A stretch of DNA of 64,000 nucleotides from Rhizophagus clarus (Eukaryota; Glomeromycota; Glomeromycetes; Glomerales; Glomeraceae), in NCBI GenBank assembly GCA_015698045.1, contig BLAL01000196.1, forward strand, positions 744,001 through 808,000, read 5' to 3'. This document shows positions 25,361-36,144 of this stretch, one piece after another. The translations under genes and the position numbers were made by a program. Under the pieces are notes generated by a model, which had not been told where the DNA came from, made no database searches, and saw nothing but the letters and a program-made list of their open reading frames with translations. Within the stretch, counting starts at the first letter, position 1; each line of letters begins with the position of its first letter.

Positions 25361-26233
25361 TTAAAGCATGGCAAGAAGTGATCCTACGAGAACAACAAAA
25401 TTCACAGGATTCGCAACTAAAGATGCGGCACTAGATTTTTGATTAGCAGATTCAGTTTGGAATTTTTGTGGATCCTCTGTTGAGTCGCCGACTTTTCCGT
25501 CTAATAGAAAAAAGAAGTATTAATTATTATTAATAATTTTATTCAAAAAAATTTAAAAAGATAAAAATTCATATAATTAATTACCTATGAAATTTTGACC
25601 ACATTTTCCTTCTATAGCACCTTTGACATCATTAATATTTTTACCAGTGGCATTTTGGACATCTGAGAATGCACTAGGATTTACGTTTTGGTAGTTAAAG
25701 AAAGTATTAAAAATAGCTTTGTTACAGGGAGTGCAAACTTGATTTTTTTGTGCACCAGCAAAAGTAAAAGCAGGATTTTGGCCTTTTGGAGCGGATTGAA
25801 GAATTTGTTCTGCTGCCGCTTCGGATTCAATGAAACAATAACCGCCAGTAGAATTCTTATAACAAATAGAATCTCTCATTGGAGAATAGAGAGATAATGC
25901 AACATTAACGAGTTGTGCAAGAGTTTGATTATTTGATATATCTGTTTGGCAAGAAGTTTTGAACTGGTTGAGAGTTGTAGATACAAGATTATCTGAACAT
26001 TTAGGTTTAGCACAAATTGCATCTGCTGCAGTTTTTAAAGTATTTTGGTCGGGAATAGTGGTAGTAGTGGCCAACGGAGTAATTGCCGAAAACGGGAAGC
26101 AGTTATTGATATTTTTATCACCAAGAAATTGAGTCAATGTATTTTGACAAGTGGATGAAAGACCATCAAGTTGGGCCGAACCCAATGCTGCTGACGCAAG
26201 GATTAAAAGTGTGATAAAATAAATGTATTTCAT
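25361..26233 (-). CDS. Cys-rich secreted protein, probable GPI anchor
   Basis: Exons 26233-25585 and 25500-25361 join in phase 1, giving 262 aa. The start MKYIYFITLLILASA gives a clean signal peptide; an upstream in-frame codon would add charged residues before it, so I chose 26233. The mature region has about ten Cys (e.g. CFPFS, AICAKPKCS, SICY, YCF, VCTPCN), a pattern shared by fungal GPI-anchored surface proteins of unknown function. The C-terminus ends in a hydrophobic segment (NFVVLVGSLLAML) that only appears after splicing and suits GPI attachment. The promoter side carries an A8T microsatellite. Confidence 0.78.
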
Positions 26234-26257
26234 TTTTTTCCGAGTTTCGAAGCTCAA

Positions 26258-26332
26258 GCAAAAAAAAATAAAAAAAAATAAAAAAAAATAAAAAAAAATA
26301 AAAAAAATAAAATAAATAAATAAAAAAAAAGA
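26258..26332. repeat. A8T-type microsatellite upstream of the secreted-protein gene
   Basis: Consecutive AAAAAAAAT-type units just 5' of the minus-strand start codon at 26233, shading into AAAT units. Low complexity; it could affect nucleosome positioning but has no specific signal. Confidence 0.75.
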
Positions 26333-27938
26333 ATATGAATTTCAAACAAGAGAAGAAAAGTTTTGTATTTAATAAATGATGGGGAAATTTTAAATAAAAT
26401 TTTTTTTTCTTTTTGCCAAGAAAAATAATGTAAGAAAAATTTAAGTATTTATAAAAATTCCAATAATACCGTATGAGATATATTACATTACCTGTTTTGG
26501 AAACTCGCATACAAGGTGCCAAGTACAATATAATTAATTAATATGTAATATGCTTATTAAAAGGTAAACAATATTCTTACTTTATTTAGACTTAAAAAAA
26601 GGAAATGATACAAAAATGTTACTCACTCATTTTCCCGTTTTGTAATTTTGCCTTGAAATTTCTTGTAAAATGCACGTCATTTCATTCCTTTCCCAAGATC
26701 AAGGGGGATGAACATCATTATTTTATCATTTGTTTTCAATTTGCCCAGGATTTATTTCGCCAATTCGCCAATTTGCCAATGGCCACTCTATATAAAGTAA
26801 CTAAACCTATTTTTGGCGTCAAAGCACATGACATTACCTCTGCGGAAATGGATAAATTTAGTACATGATGTACAGTTCATTGGTTCACATAATTTAAAAT
26901 TATTGGAATATCTGAATTAAAGATGTCAGAAATACAAAACCGCTAATTTATGTTTCTAATAGGTCACATAATTAATGCGTCATTTATTTTTTTTTTTTTC
27001 TTTCTAAAAAGAAAATCTTAGGAATGGGAAATTATAACGTCAACCGCCACTTTGGCCGATATTTCTATTGTATGATGAGCAATTTGTGTTTATTGAGAAA
27101 GACTTCAATTACTTCATTCTCACGAAATGATGATTATTTTTTGGGGGCTTTTTTTTTGACATTGAAACCATGACCACGTGCACTTATAATCTTTGGTTAC
27201 TTCAAAAAATAAATTGATGGTTGAACAAAGAAGCTGACATCCTCAACGAACATTCCGTATAACAACTTAAAATGTTACAAATCACTTGCTGATAAATGTA
27301 AAAATTTATAGTGCCGTAAAAAAATTGTCTTTTCATTCGTAGAGTTTAAATAAAGATATTTGAAACATTGTAAAAGTATTCAAAGACATTTGTTTCATGT
27401 CCTTGCATATGCAATGAACTTTTTTTGCATAAGGTTCGTTTATCTTTGGTGTTGATAAGCGATGTGAATTATATTAGAATTAACAAAGAAAGAAATTTAC
27501 AAAAGAATTAATCGAATAAAAAATAGAAACAAAGAAGTTATAATTTACATAAAAAATATGAATTATAACCGAGGAAAAAGACATATGCCTAATTGTCTAT
27601 CGATATGAACAAAGGTATTATTTTATATATTAAACCAAATTATATTATGTTGTATCAATTTGTTATGTACATGGTATCCATGTTATTGCATTTGTTTTAT
27701 TACTATAGAAAATTTAATACTGTCACATGTTAGATTAACGCTAGGCATTTATTTATTAATAATATAAATAATATAAGATTTGTCTTTTTAGTGTTCAGAA
27801 ATCGATGAATAAGTGGATACCTGTCGGACGAGTTCTTTGAACACTGGAGCCAATTATAATGTTGCCACCCATATTACGTAATCAAGCATATTTATTCGAT
27901 CTTCGATCTCATTTTCTCGTTTTTATTACATCCTAGTC
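26333..27938. other. Intergenic region between divergent genes, no gene seen
   Basis: About 1.6 kb separates the minus-strand secreted protein from the plus-strand TBCB gene. A frame at 26605-26868 has no recognisable features. Poly-T at 26988-27001. No RNA gene found by eye. Confidence 0.5.
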
Positions 27939-28989
27939 ATGACAGTTTTGACAGTTTTTGTACAAAGTGAAAACGCGTCTTCTGAAAGACGTTTTGATGT
28001 TGATCTCACAATAAAACAACTCAAGGTGAATATTCATTCACTAAGAATAATTGTTTCTTTTACATTATAAAAAATAACTTTGGAACTTTGTCATTAAGGT
28101 GAAACTTGAACCTATTACAGGCATTCCCGCTGATTCACAAATTTTACAATTATATAATGGCGATACTATGATCACGTCTATAGAAGGAGATAATTATATG
28201 ATAGGAGACTTTCCAGTGAACAATTTTATGACACTCAAAGTAAGCAGTTGCATTCATTGAATTCTATTATATTATAATTAATCATACGTATAAATTTAAT
28301 TTAGGTTACTGATGCAAATCCTAATAATAGTAAAAACAAATTTACAGATTTATCATCTGTAGAAAAATATGAATTGCCCGATGATGAATATGCTAAACGA
28401 TCAGGTAGGTATAACTTGTCATATTACATTAATTTATCGTGTCCAAATACTTAATTTTTTTTTTTTTTTAAAAAAAAAAAGACTCGGTGCTTGCATTTAA
28501 ACAGCGTAATAAATTAGGAAGATTTTCTGATGCCAAATCGTCGACTTCAAATGCTTCTCATACATTTGAAGAAGAAGCAAAAAAAATTAAAGTTGGTGAT
28601 CGATGTGAAGTTGATTTTAATGAAGGAAATGAAGAAGGATTAAAAAGACGTGGTGTTGTGAAATTTGTTGGTAAGTTTATTTTAATAATTCTGTATTCAA
28701 TAATTATTTTCGTATTAAATATATTTTTTATTTTATCAAAGGTGAAACTAAATTTAAGCCAGGTTATTGGGTTGGTGTTCAATATGATGAGCCAGTTGGA
28801 AAACACGATGGGACGTATGTATTAATGTTTTTACCAACCAATTTTAAATGTAGATACTAATTTGAACTTTTATTTAGTGTTGAAGGGGAAAAGTATTTTG
28901 AATCTCCCCCAAAACATGGTGCATTTGTTAGACCAAATAAAGTAAAAGTTGGTGATTATCCGGAAGAAATTCTTGATGAAGAGATGTAA
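27939..28989 (+). CDS. TBCB: Tubulin-folding cofactor B (CAP-Gly protein, Alp11-like)
   Basis: Six exons: 27939-28025, 28099-28239, 28305-28404, 28482-28670, 28742-28814 and 28878-28989. All phases close, giving 233 aa, close to the usual 240. The N-terminus is a ubiquitin-like domain (about 1-85, TVLTVFV...[11 protein letters not shown]). The linker contains [12 protein letters not shown]. The C-terminus is a CAP-Gly domain (about 150-225) with [19 protein letters not shown] and [18 protein letters not shown] helps fold alpha-tubulin and, with TBCE, handles tubulin dimers in the cytosol. It converges with the minus-strand gene ending at 29294. Intron 3 contains a T15/A11 palindrome whose A-tract runs directly into the acceptor AG. 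Confidence 0.95.
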
Positions 28990-29293
28990 AAATAATTTAC
29001 TTGATATTTATTAGATATTGTTGTGTAAACAAGTTATATTATGGTTTAAATACAACAAAATATTAATAGAAATTATGATTTTTAATACATATGCAATATA
29101 TATTACTAATGTTGAAGAGAAATTAATGTTGATTCCTGGCGATTTTTTGTTATAAAAATACAAAAAAAGAATCGAATAATTAACCACTTTTCCGAGAGTT
29201 GTTAATAAAATAATAATTTTTTGATTAAGATGAATTATGTGTAAAATTTTTTGGAATTGTAATTAACATTATGATGTAAATTAAAATCATTTG

Positions 29294-29710
29294 TCAATTC
29301 ATTGATCCAGCTTCAGGAATGAATAAACCTTTAAATTCCTTATTGCATTTTTTACAAACTGTCTTTTTCTTTGCATATCCGCAAAATCTCGGTAAACCCA
29401 AACAAAATGCCCAAAACAATGTACCAGATGTGCTAAATGGAAATAAAAGAATAAAATTAAGAATTTCTTTTTTTTTTTTTTAAAAAAAAAAAAAAGGGCA
29501 AAAAATAATTACTAATGTAGTCTTAATTCGTGGTTTCCTCCTTTCGGGCAAGGTCCCAAAGTTGCTGCTATACGACGTTGTTCAATTACTGCCGCGTCTA
29601 TGAACGAAAAGTGTATATATTTAGAATTAAGATTTTATACCTAGAATTTAGAAGTATATTTTACCTTCTTCATATGTGTTCGTTCCATAGATACCAGGAT
29701 AAGCAGACAT
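29294..29710 (-). CDS. Small Cys-rich LITAF/BRI3-like protein
   Basis: Three exons, 29710-29665, 29597-29513 and 29432-29294, join in phases 1 and 2 to give 89 aa, too short to be obvious in any single frame. The product starts MSAYPGIYGTNTYEE, has a CPKGGNH segment, a central hydrophobic stretch (SGTLFWAFCLGLPRF) and a C-terminal CKKC pair. The layout of Cys pair, short membrane-inserting segment and CxxC recalls the LITAF/BRI3 class of endosomal or lysosomal membrane proteins, but the match is loose. Intron 2 holds a T14/A14 palindrome. It is divergently arranged with the gene starting near 30164. Confidence 0.65.
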
Positions 29711-30163
29711 TGTGAAATAGTCAAAATTTCAGATATTTTTAGCGACTTATTTACGGAATTAATGCTTAATCATGTGATTAAATTTTTTTCTCACGCCTAT
29801 GTCTCGTTACTTCTGTACGATTCATCACATGATCATAACAGGAAACATGACGATAATTTCTCTCCAGATAATTTAGAATTCTCTTACACAGCTTGTCAAT
29901 TTATAAGTAAAGATTCCGATAAAGATAAATTTGAAATTTGAAACTATTAATAGATATAGAGTTAACCGAAGGTTTATCATTATATAACTAATATATCAAA
30001 CAGGATAAATCAATTACAACCGGTCAACCGCTACTGTTTTCTTGAAGAGATTGTCCGTTTAGAAAGAAAACCAACTAACGCGTTAATATATGCCACATGG
30101 TAGTATTTTATTGGCAAAATTTGACTTTAATAATTGGTTATACGTGTCTTATAGATTCGGCTT
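29711..30163. promoter_or_regulatory. Shared upstream region of divergent genes
   Basis: The only intergenic DNA between the minus-strand small membrane protein (ATG at 29710) and the plus-strand multi-pass protein. It must hold both promoters. No individual element could be identified with confidence. Confidence 0.4.
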
Positions 30164-31033
30164 ATGTGGCGCTGTTTTATAAATACCATAAAATTTAATT
30201 GTCCAATTATTATTAAAATGTTCTTTTCCTTTAATATCATCGTTACTTCTTTCTTTATTTCAATTGTTTTAGCACAAGGATATGAAAGTACTCAAAAACC
30301 TCAAAAAAACGATGCACTCACAAATTATATTGATGTATTAGTTTCTTTTATGGTTCCATTACTTATTTATTTGACCATAGATTATGATTATGATAAGAAT
30401 GTGGAGGACTTGGATAGTAGAATAGGAAATTTAATTTACTCATTTATTTTTTTCATTCAAATAGGATTACAAGAAGAAGTAGCTTTTATGATCATATCAG
30501 ATGAAATTCCGCTTTATATCAAAATCTTACAACATATTACAAGTTTTATAACTGGAATTGCAGTTATTGGACAACTCATATATCTGTTAAATAAAAAATA
30601 TAATTTTCTTAATTTTTTTAATAGTTCACTTAAATCAATTCAACATATTTTCAACTTTCTCTATTACTTGGCTAGTTTCTTATCTATAATAATTCTTTGT
30701 TTATTAGTTTACCAATTTAAGGAGAGAATCACAACAAGCTTCATTATATCATTAGTTATTACAAGTTCTGTTATATGTTTCTCAATAATAGCAATTAACA
30801 ATATTATGTTTGAGGAATATGTGTTAAATTATGCAAAAATATTGGATTCTGTTGGTTACCTTATGCTTGTTAGTACATTTTATTTGGCATCTTTAATTAA
30901 TTGTTTCATTTTACAGACTCCACCCATTTTTAATAAGATATTCTTAAATTTAAGTGCTATATTAGTTACTTCTTGGATTATATATGCTTATAAGGAAGAA
31001 AGGAGTAAAGCAGAAGAAAGAAAAAGTCCGTGA
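30164..31033 (+). CDS. Orphan multi-pass membrane protein
   Basis: Intronless frame of up to 289 aa. The ATG at 30218 (MFFSFNIIVTSFFISIVLAQ) is a more likely start because it opens a good signal peptide or first membrane helix. About seven further hydrophobic segments follow (e.g. LVSFMVPLLIYLTI, LASFLSIIILCLLVY, FIISLVITSSVICFSIIAI), with a lysine-rich cytosolic tail (YKEERSKAEERKSP). I do not recognise the family. Lack of introns and similarity suggests a lineage-specific membrane protein. Confidence 0.65.
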   Translation: MWRCFINTIKFNCPIIIKMFFSFNIIVTSFFISIVLAQGYESTQKPQKNDALTNYIDVLVSFMVPLLIYLTIDYDYDKNVEDLDSRIGNLIYSFIFFIQIGLQEEVAFMIISDEIPLYIKILQHITSFITGIAVIGQLIYLLNKKYNFLNFFNSSLKSIQHIFNFLYYLASFLSIIILCLLVYQFKERITTSFIISLVITSSVICFSIIAINNIMFEEYVLNYAKILDSVGYLMLVSTFYLASLINCFILQTPPIFNKIFLNLSAILVTSWIIYAYKEERSKAEERKSP

Positions 31034-31932
31034 GATAACCGTTTCGGTTCAGTTTTTGATACTTATTTTAGATACAATTTATATTTTTCATTATTGGACT
31101 TTACATAACAATTGAAATCTATATAGCATTTTCTTTTTGACATTACCTTTTTTTGTATGTAGCTATAATTATAAATCAGTTTACTGTTTCTTGGTTAGTT
31201 ACTTAAAAAATGCAGTCACATTATTCTTACAAGGAAGAATTCGTGGCCGATTACCTGGTAGTTGGAAAATTTTGAACTTTACATATCTTATTCAAAGGAT
31301 TTCAATTGCTATGGGTGTAACACGATGTCAGCAGTTTGGAGATACCTTAGAGAGAAATGACAAAACCATTGACTTGGATTTCACACACAAAGGAAGCAAT
31401 GTTTTTGAATATAAATATGCACTCAGAAAGCAAGTAAAGCCCGGAGATGCTCACAAAGTCGAGAAAAATAAGGGAAACAACAATAAATTTTGAATGAATA
31501 TAATATAATATAATAGTATATAATAGTTATTTTATATTAATAAGGCCGTATTTTTACCATAATGTATATGCTTTACCAGACTAATGTTTTTAAATTGAAA
31601 TTGGTGATGATCTTGCTGAAGCCTTAAAAGTTTATTAATTGAAAAAAAAAAAAAAAATTCGATTTACGATTACGTAATCATTGATCGATCATTGATTTAC
31701 TTATTATTCTGCAAATAAACTATTTTTATATGAGATATCTCATTACGCGTACGAGAAAAAATACTTCAAAGGTTAGCGTCGTTAGATCAAAACTCATGAA
31801 TAAATGGTATTAGCTCGCATCACGTGCATGAGAATCAAGTGCGTCATTATGCATTTGCTGCGCACCCTGTAAAATTCCAAACACGAAATTTATCATTCTT
31901 TTCCCGCCATTCTTGCTTTTTTTATTTGGATC
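31034..31932. other. Intergenic region with an unassigned short frame
   Basis: A frame at 31137-31493 (118 codons, ending KVEKNKGNNNKF) has no recognised domain. The part from the Met at 31311 looks more protein-like than random, so it could be a gene remnant. A poly-A run at 31641-31657 and CACGTG-type words near 31820 lie before the BRAP2 gene. Confidence 0.35.
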
Positions 31933-34640
31933 ATGTACTTTTATCACTTAAAATTTGAGTTGTATGTCCCTTCAACGAACGATCAGACTCTAAAATTATA
32001 CGATTCAATTTCTTTATCAAATAAAAAAGAAACTTTTGAAATTAATAATAATTCTCGTTTATATTTTGTCCCCGAAGACATTTTCCAAGAATTACCTTCT
32101 CACCAATCGACTTCCGATACAGACGATTTATTTTTACAAAGAACTAATACCTTTAATAAATCGAAAACAAAATCTAAAGCTAGATCAAAGTCTGTAGATC
32201 AATCAAAAAATTTTTCTCCTAGTGAAATACCTTTGATTCCACCTACTCCTGTATCAAGTGTTCCTGCTTCGTCTTCTAATAAAATCATTGGCAGAAGAAA
32301 ATCTTTCACTTCTGCTTCATCTTCTCAACCTACAGAAGATTCTACTTTAACTTTTGATAAAACCCACGATTTTCGGTTTGGTAATATTGAAATCGAGTGG
32401 TTTGATAATATCGAAGCTAATATGAGTGAAGAACAACAAAATCAATCTAATGAAACATATGTGAATGTTATCAATAATAGTCAAAATGGAAATGATAATG
32501 TGACAAATTCGTCTTCAGAATCATATCTTACAGCACCGATTTCAGAGGATATACAATCTTCGTCTAAAAAGAAGACTAAATCTAGTAATGAAAAGGCATT
32601 AAATCCTCCAACTGGTAAATTTGTTCCATTAAAATCTGGAAAAACAAATTTAAGTTATGGTATATTACATTTATATCGTGATTCAAAGGAAATACCTTCT
32701 TCTGATGAGGATCATGCAATCAATGATGTAAATAATCTTAATGATGATGATAATTTAAAAAGTTCTAAACAACAAGAAAATAGTTCATGGAAGACAGTTA
32801 GGGATGAAAAACATGATAATTTTCTTATTGGAAACAATGAGACAATATTGGCTGTATTGGCTGTACCATCATATATGACAGCTTCGGACTTTTTAGGTTT
32901 TGTTGCTCCAGTAAGAAAGTTTGTGAGTCACCTTAGAATTATAAGGTATATATTTTATTGTAATTGAAAATAGAGTGGTCTTTTATCTTATTTACGAATT
33001 TTTTTTCATTATTAGAGATTCGGCTCCAAACAAGTTTATAGTTCTAATGAAGTTTCGTCATGCGAGGGCAGCTAGAGATTTTTACAAACAATTTAATGGT
33101 CGTCCGTTTAGCTCCATGGAGGTTAGTTTTTAACTAAACCATCTTTATAGAATTTTATTTTTCCTTATAATTTTCGAATAAAATTTATTTTATTTTATTC
33201 CTCTTTACTTAGCCAGAGATATGTCATGTTGTTTACATAAAATCTATAGAGTTCAAATCAACATCCATTCCACCATACGCATTTCCTTTCTTACATGATC
33301 CTTTCCTACCGTCAAGCGAAGTCGATTCTATATCTCCTACTTCATCGTTACATGAACTTCCAACGTGTCCTGTATGTCTTGAAAGAATGGATGCTTCTGT
33401 TACAGGATTGCTCACAATTTTGTGTCAACACACATTTCACTGTCATTGTTTAATTAAATGGGGAAATAGTAGGTAAATATTATACTAGAATTTCACTTTG
33501 AATTTTAATCTTCTCTTGTAAAACCGACTAAATTATAGTTTTTTTTTCAAAGTTGTCCTATTTGTCGTTATAGTCAAAAACGCAATTATTACGATACGTC
33601 ATTGGAACAAAACGAATGCGGTGTTTGTGGAGCAACAGAAAATTTGTGGATATGTTTAGTGTGTGGTAATATTGGATGTGGGCGATATCAGGAAGCTCAT
33701 GCTTATCGTCATTATAAAGAGACCTTTCATCTGTATGCCTTAGAATTAGAAACTCAAAGGGTGTGGGATTATGCTGGTGATGGGTAAGGAAATAATAAAT
33801 ACAAGAATTAGTTCATTCTTTTTGTTCGTTAATATTTTGATTTTTTTTTTTTTTTTTAGTTATGTACATCGTTTAATACAGAATAAAACAGATGGTAAGT
33901 TAGTGGAGTTACCTAGCCCAGATACACAACCTCAATTGCAACAACCACGAAACGACCAGGTCAACCAAGTAAATATTGATATAATTTATTTATTTTTTTT
34001 TTCAAAATAATTTTAAATTTACACTTTATATTTCCTTTAGGAAAAACTTGATGCCATTGGATTAGAATATAGTTATCTTCTATCGACATCACTTTCGTCA
34101 CAGAGAACATATTATGAAGAGAAACTTGATTCTGTAACATTACAATTATCAAAATTAACCAGCCAATATCAAAATTTATCAGATGAAGTTTCTACCTTGA
34201 AACGAGATAGTGAGGAGATTCGAAGAGAAAAGGAAATACTGGAAAAAGAAAAAATTCCGTCACTGATTAGAGAGAAGAAATCTGTTGAAAAGAAAGTTGA
34301 GAAATTTACTGAAAGATCTGAAAAACTAGAAAAGGAATTGAGAGATGAAAAAGAGGTAAGAAATAATTTTTTGTTTACGTTATTATATTTATTGTATAAA
34401 CTTAAACTTTAAAATAAATTATTATTATTATTTTAGATGACCAAATCCCTATTAACAAAACAAGTGTACATGCAAACACAACTTGATAATAGAGATTCCA
34501 AAATCAAAGATCTTGAAGAACAAATAAAAGATTTGATGTTCTTTTTTCAAGCGCAAGAAAATCCTGAAATAGCAGGTGGCGATGTAATCGTGTCAGGAAG
34601 TAGTAACACGGGTAGTAAAAAGAAAAAGGGGAAAAAATGA
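31933..34640 (+). CDS. BRAP2/Etp1-type RING and ZnF-UBP ubiquitin ligase
   Basis: Seven exons: 31933-32945, 33016-33121, 33213-33472, 33553-33783, 33860-33968, 34041-34355 and 34437-34640. All phases close, giving 745 aa, against about 590 in animals and yeast. The extra length is a Ser-rich, disordered N-terminal region (about 60-270). A BRAP2-type RNA-recognition-like domain (about 300-400) is followed by a RING finger (CPVC ... CQHTFHCHC ... CPIC, about 425-465), a UBP-type zinc finger (CGVC ... [11 protein letters not shown] ... HAYRHY ... H, about 480-545) and a long coiled coil (about 585-720), ending in a lysine-rich tail KKKKGKK. This order is diagnostic of BRCA1-associated protein 2 and yeast Etp1, cytosolic ligases that bind ubiquitin and regulate Ras/MAPK scaffolding in animals or ethanol and catabolite response in yeast. 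Confidence 0.93.
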
Positions 34641-34957
34641 GAAATTTATCATTAATATTTATCTATTTTTTATGAGTAAAAAAAAATATATATAATGTAA
34701 ACATTAATAAAAATCGAATAAAATCGAATATATTTATCATTATTAACCCATAATTTGGGTACTTTTTTTTTTTATTTATTAAAATGTAAATTGTAATAAT
34801 TTTTTTTTTTAAAAAAAAAAGTCGATGATCTCGAATATGGTTTCTCAATGATAATTATTATCTATTGCTTAATTAAAAGAACTGTAAAAAAATTACATTT
34901 TTTTTATGTATTCAAAGAAACATTTGAAAATCGCAGATAAATTCATTTTTATTAAAA

Positions 34958-35726
34958 TTAATCATCTTTTTCACCAGATTTTGAAGCTTTAGCAGCTTTT
35001 TTAATAGCAGCCTTATCAGTTTGTGGTTGCTGAGAATCAGATAATTGACCAAAAGGAGAAGCTTCTTTAAATGGTCTTTTCAAATCACCCTCAGCTGGTT
35101 TACCAAGCAAATGAATTTGTACAATTTTATTAAAATACAAATTCTTTGACTGAATAATACTTTGAATAAATAAAGGTTGTGTGAAATTCCAATAAAAATG
35201 CAAAACCAACATAATTCCAAAACCAATCAAAGTTTGTTTAAGTAATTCTTGAACTTTTGAAAGATCATAATCCCTATTATTTGTTTCTACAAGCTTTGGT
35301 TGTTCGTTCGTAAACGGTTTTGGTGGGTCAACATATTTGAGAGTAGTTACATCTAATAAATGATTAAGTATACAAGTTAAAAATATTGAGATCAAATATG
35401 AAAATTATTATAAATATAAAAAAAAAAAAAAAAAACTTACCATTCTTTCCCTTTATCTTGGTTGCTGCAATGTAACAGGCCGCTAATATGATAGTCTGAG
35501 AAACGAGATAACCAAGACGAACGTATATTAATACTTCTGGGTTATCTAAATCTAATCTACGAGCCACTTGAACTATTCCAAGGACCAGTAACAAATTTTG
35601 GACCTGTACATAATTGAAAGTCAATAAAAAAAAAAACAAAAAAAAACAAAAAATATTTATAAATACTCTTTTACTTTACAATTATGTTAGATAAAAAATT
35701 TTTTACAAATATACCTGAGGATTCAT
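34958..35726 (-). CDS. PHO88: PHO88/SND3, ER protein-targeting factor
   Basis: Exons 35726-35715 (MNPQ), 35603-35441 and 35352-34958 join to give 189 aa, equal to the family length. Visible family features are the MNPQ start, RRLDLDNPEVLIYVR, a hydrophobic segment, DVTTLKYVDPPKP, RDYDL, a second hydrophobic segment, IHLLGKPAEGDLKRPFK and a charged tail. PHO88/SND3 is an ER membrane protein first linked to phosphate transport and later to SRP-independent protein targeting. The 12-nt first exon is recovered only because it restores the conserved start. It converges with the BRAP2 gene and diverges from striatin, with 418 bp between the start codons. Confidence 0.95.
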
Positions 35727-36144
35727 AATTTTTATTTCAAATTTGATTTCGAAAGGGGAACAAGAAATAAGCTTAGTTTTTCATATGATTACTATAATAA
35801 ATAGTATAAATTAGGGTTTAGTATTGAACTAATGAGGATATGACGTTCACTATTCTCAATAACAACTTGTGGTCCTAAAATTGTAAGTGTCGTACTACCG
35901 AGTTTATCATTAAAAAAGTAAGATATTAAACTTTAAGCTTGTAAACAAACTTTTGCGATTAGAAAATTCCCTGATTCAAAAGAACAAACATTGTCAGCAC
36001 CTGTGTTTGTTGGGATCTAAAAACCCTTCATTTTATCCCTTTTCGTCAGTGATGCTAATATTTTCTCAATATATATCGAACAATTTTTAATTTTGCATCA
36101 CGAACAAAAACTATTAACGATTTATTTATTAACTTAAATTATCA
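35727..36144. promoter_or_regulatory. Bidirectional promoter region, PHO88 and striatin
   Basis: 418 bp separate the two divergent start codons. No defined factor sites are claimed. Confidence 0.5.

Noticed and set aside
26605..26868. 87-codon frame upstream of the tubulin cofactor gene
   Set aside because: No recognisable motif or splice partner; not distinguishable from chance.
31137..31493. 118-codon frame between the membrane protein and BRAP2 genes
   Set aside because: No domain, no splice logic and an AT-noise N-terminus. Kept only as a possible remnant in the gap note.
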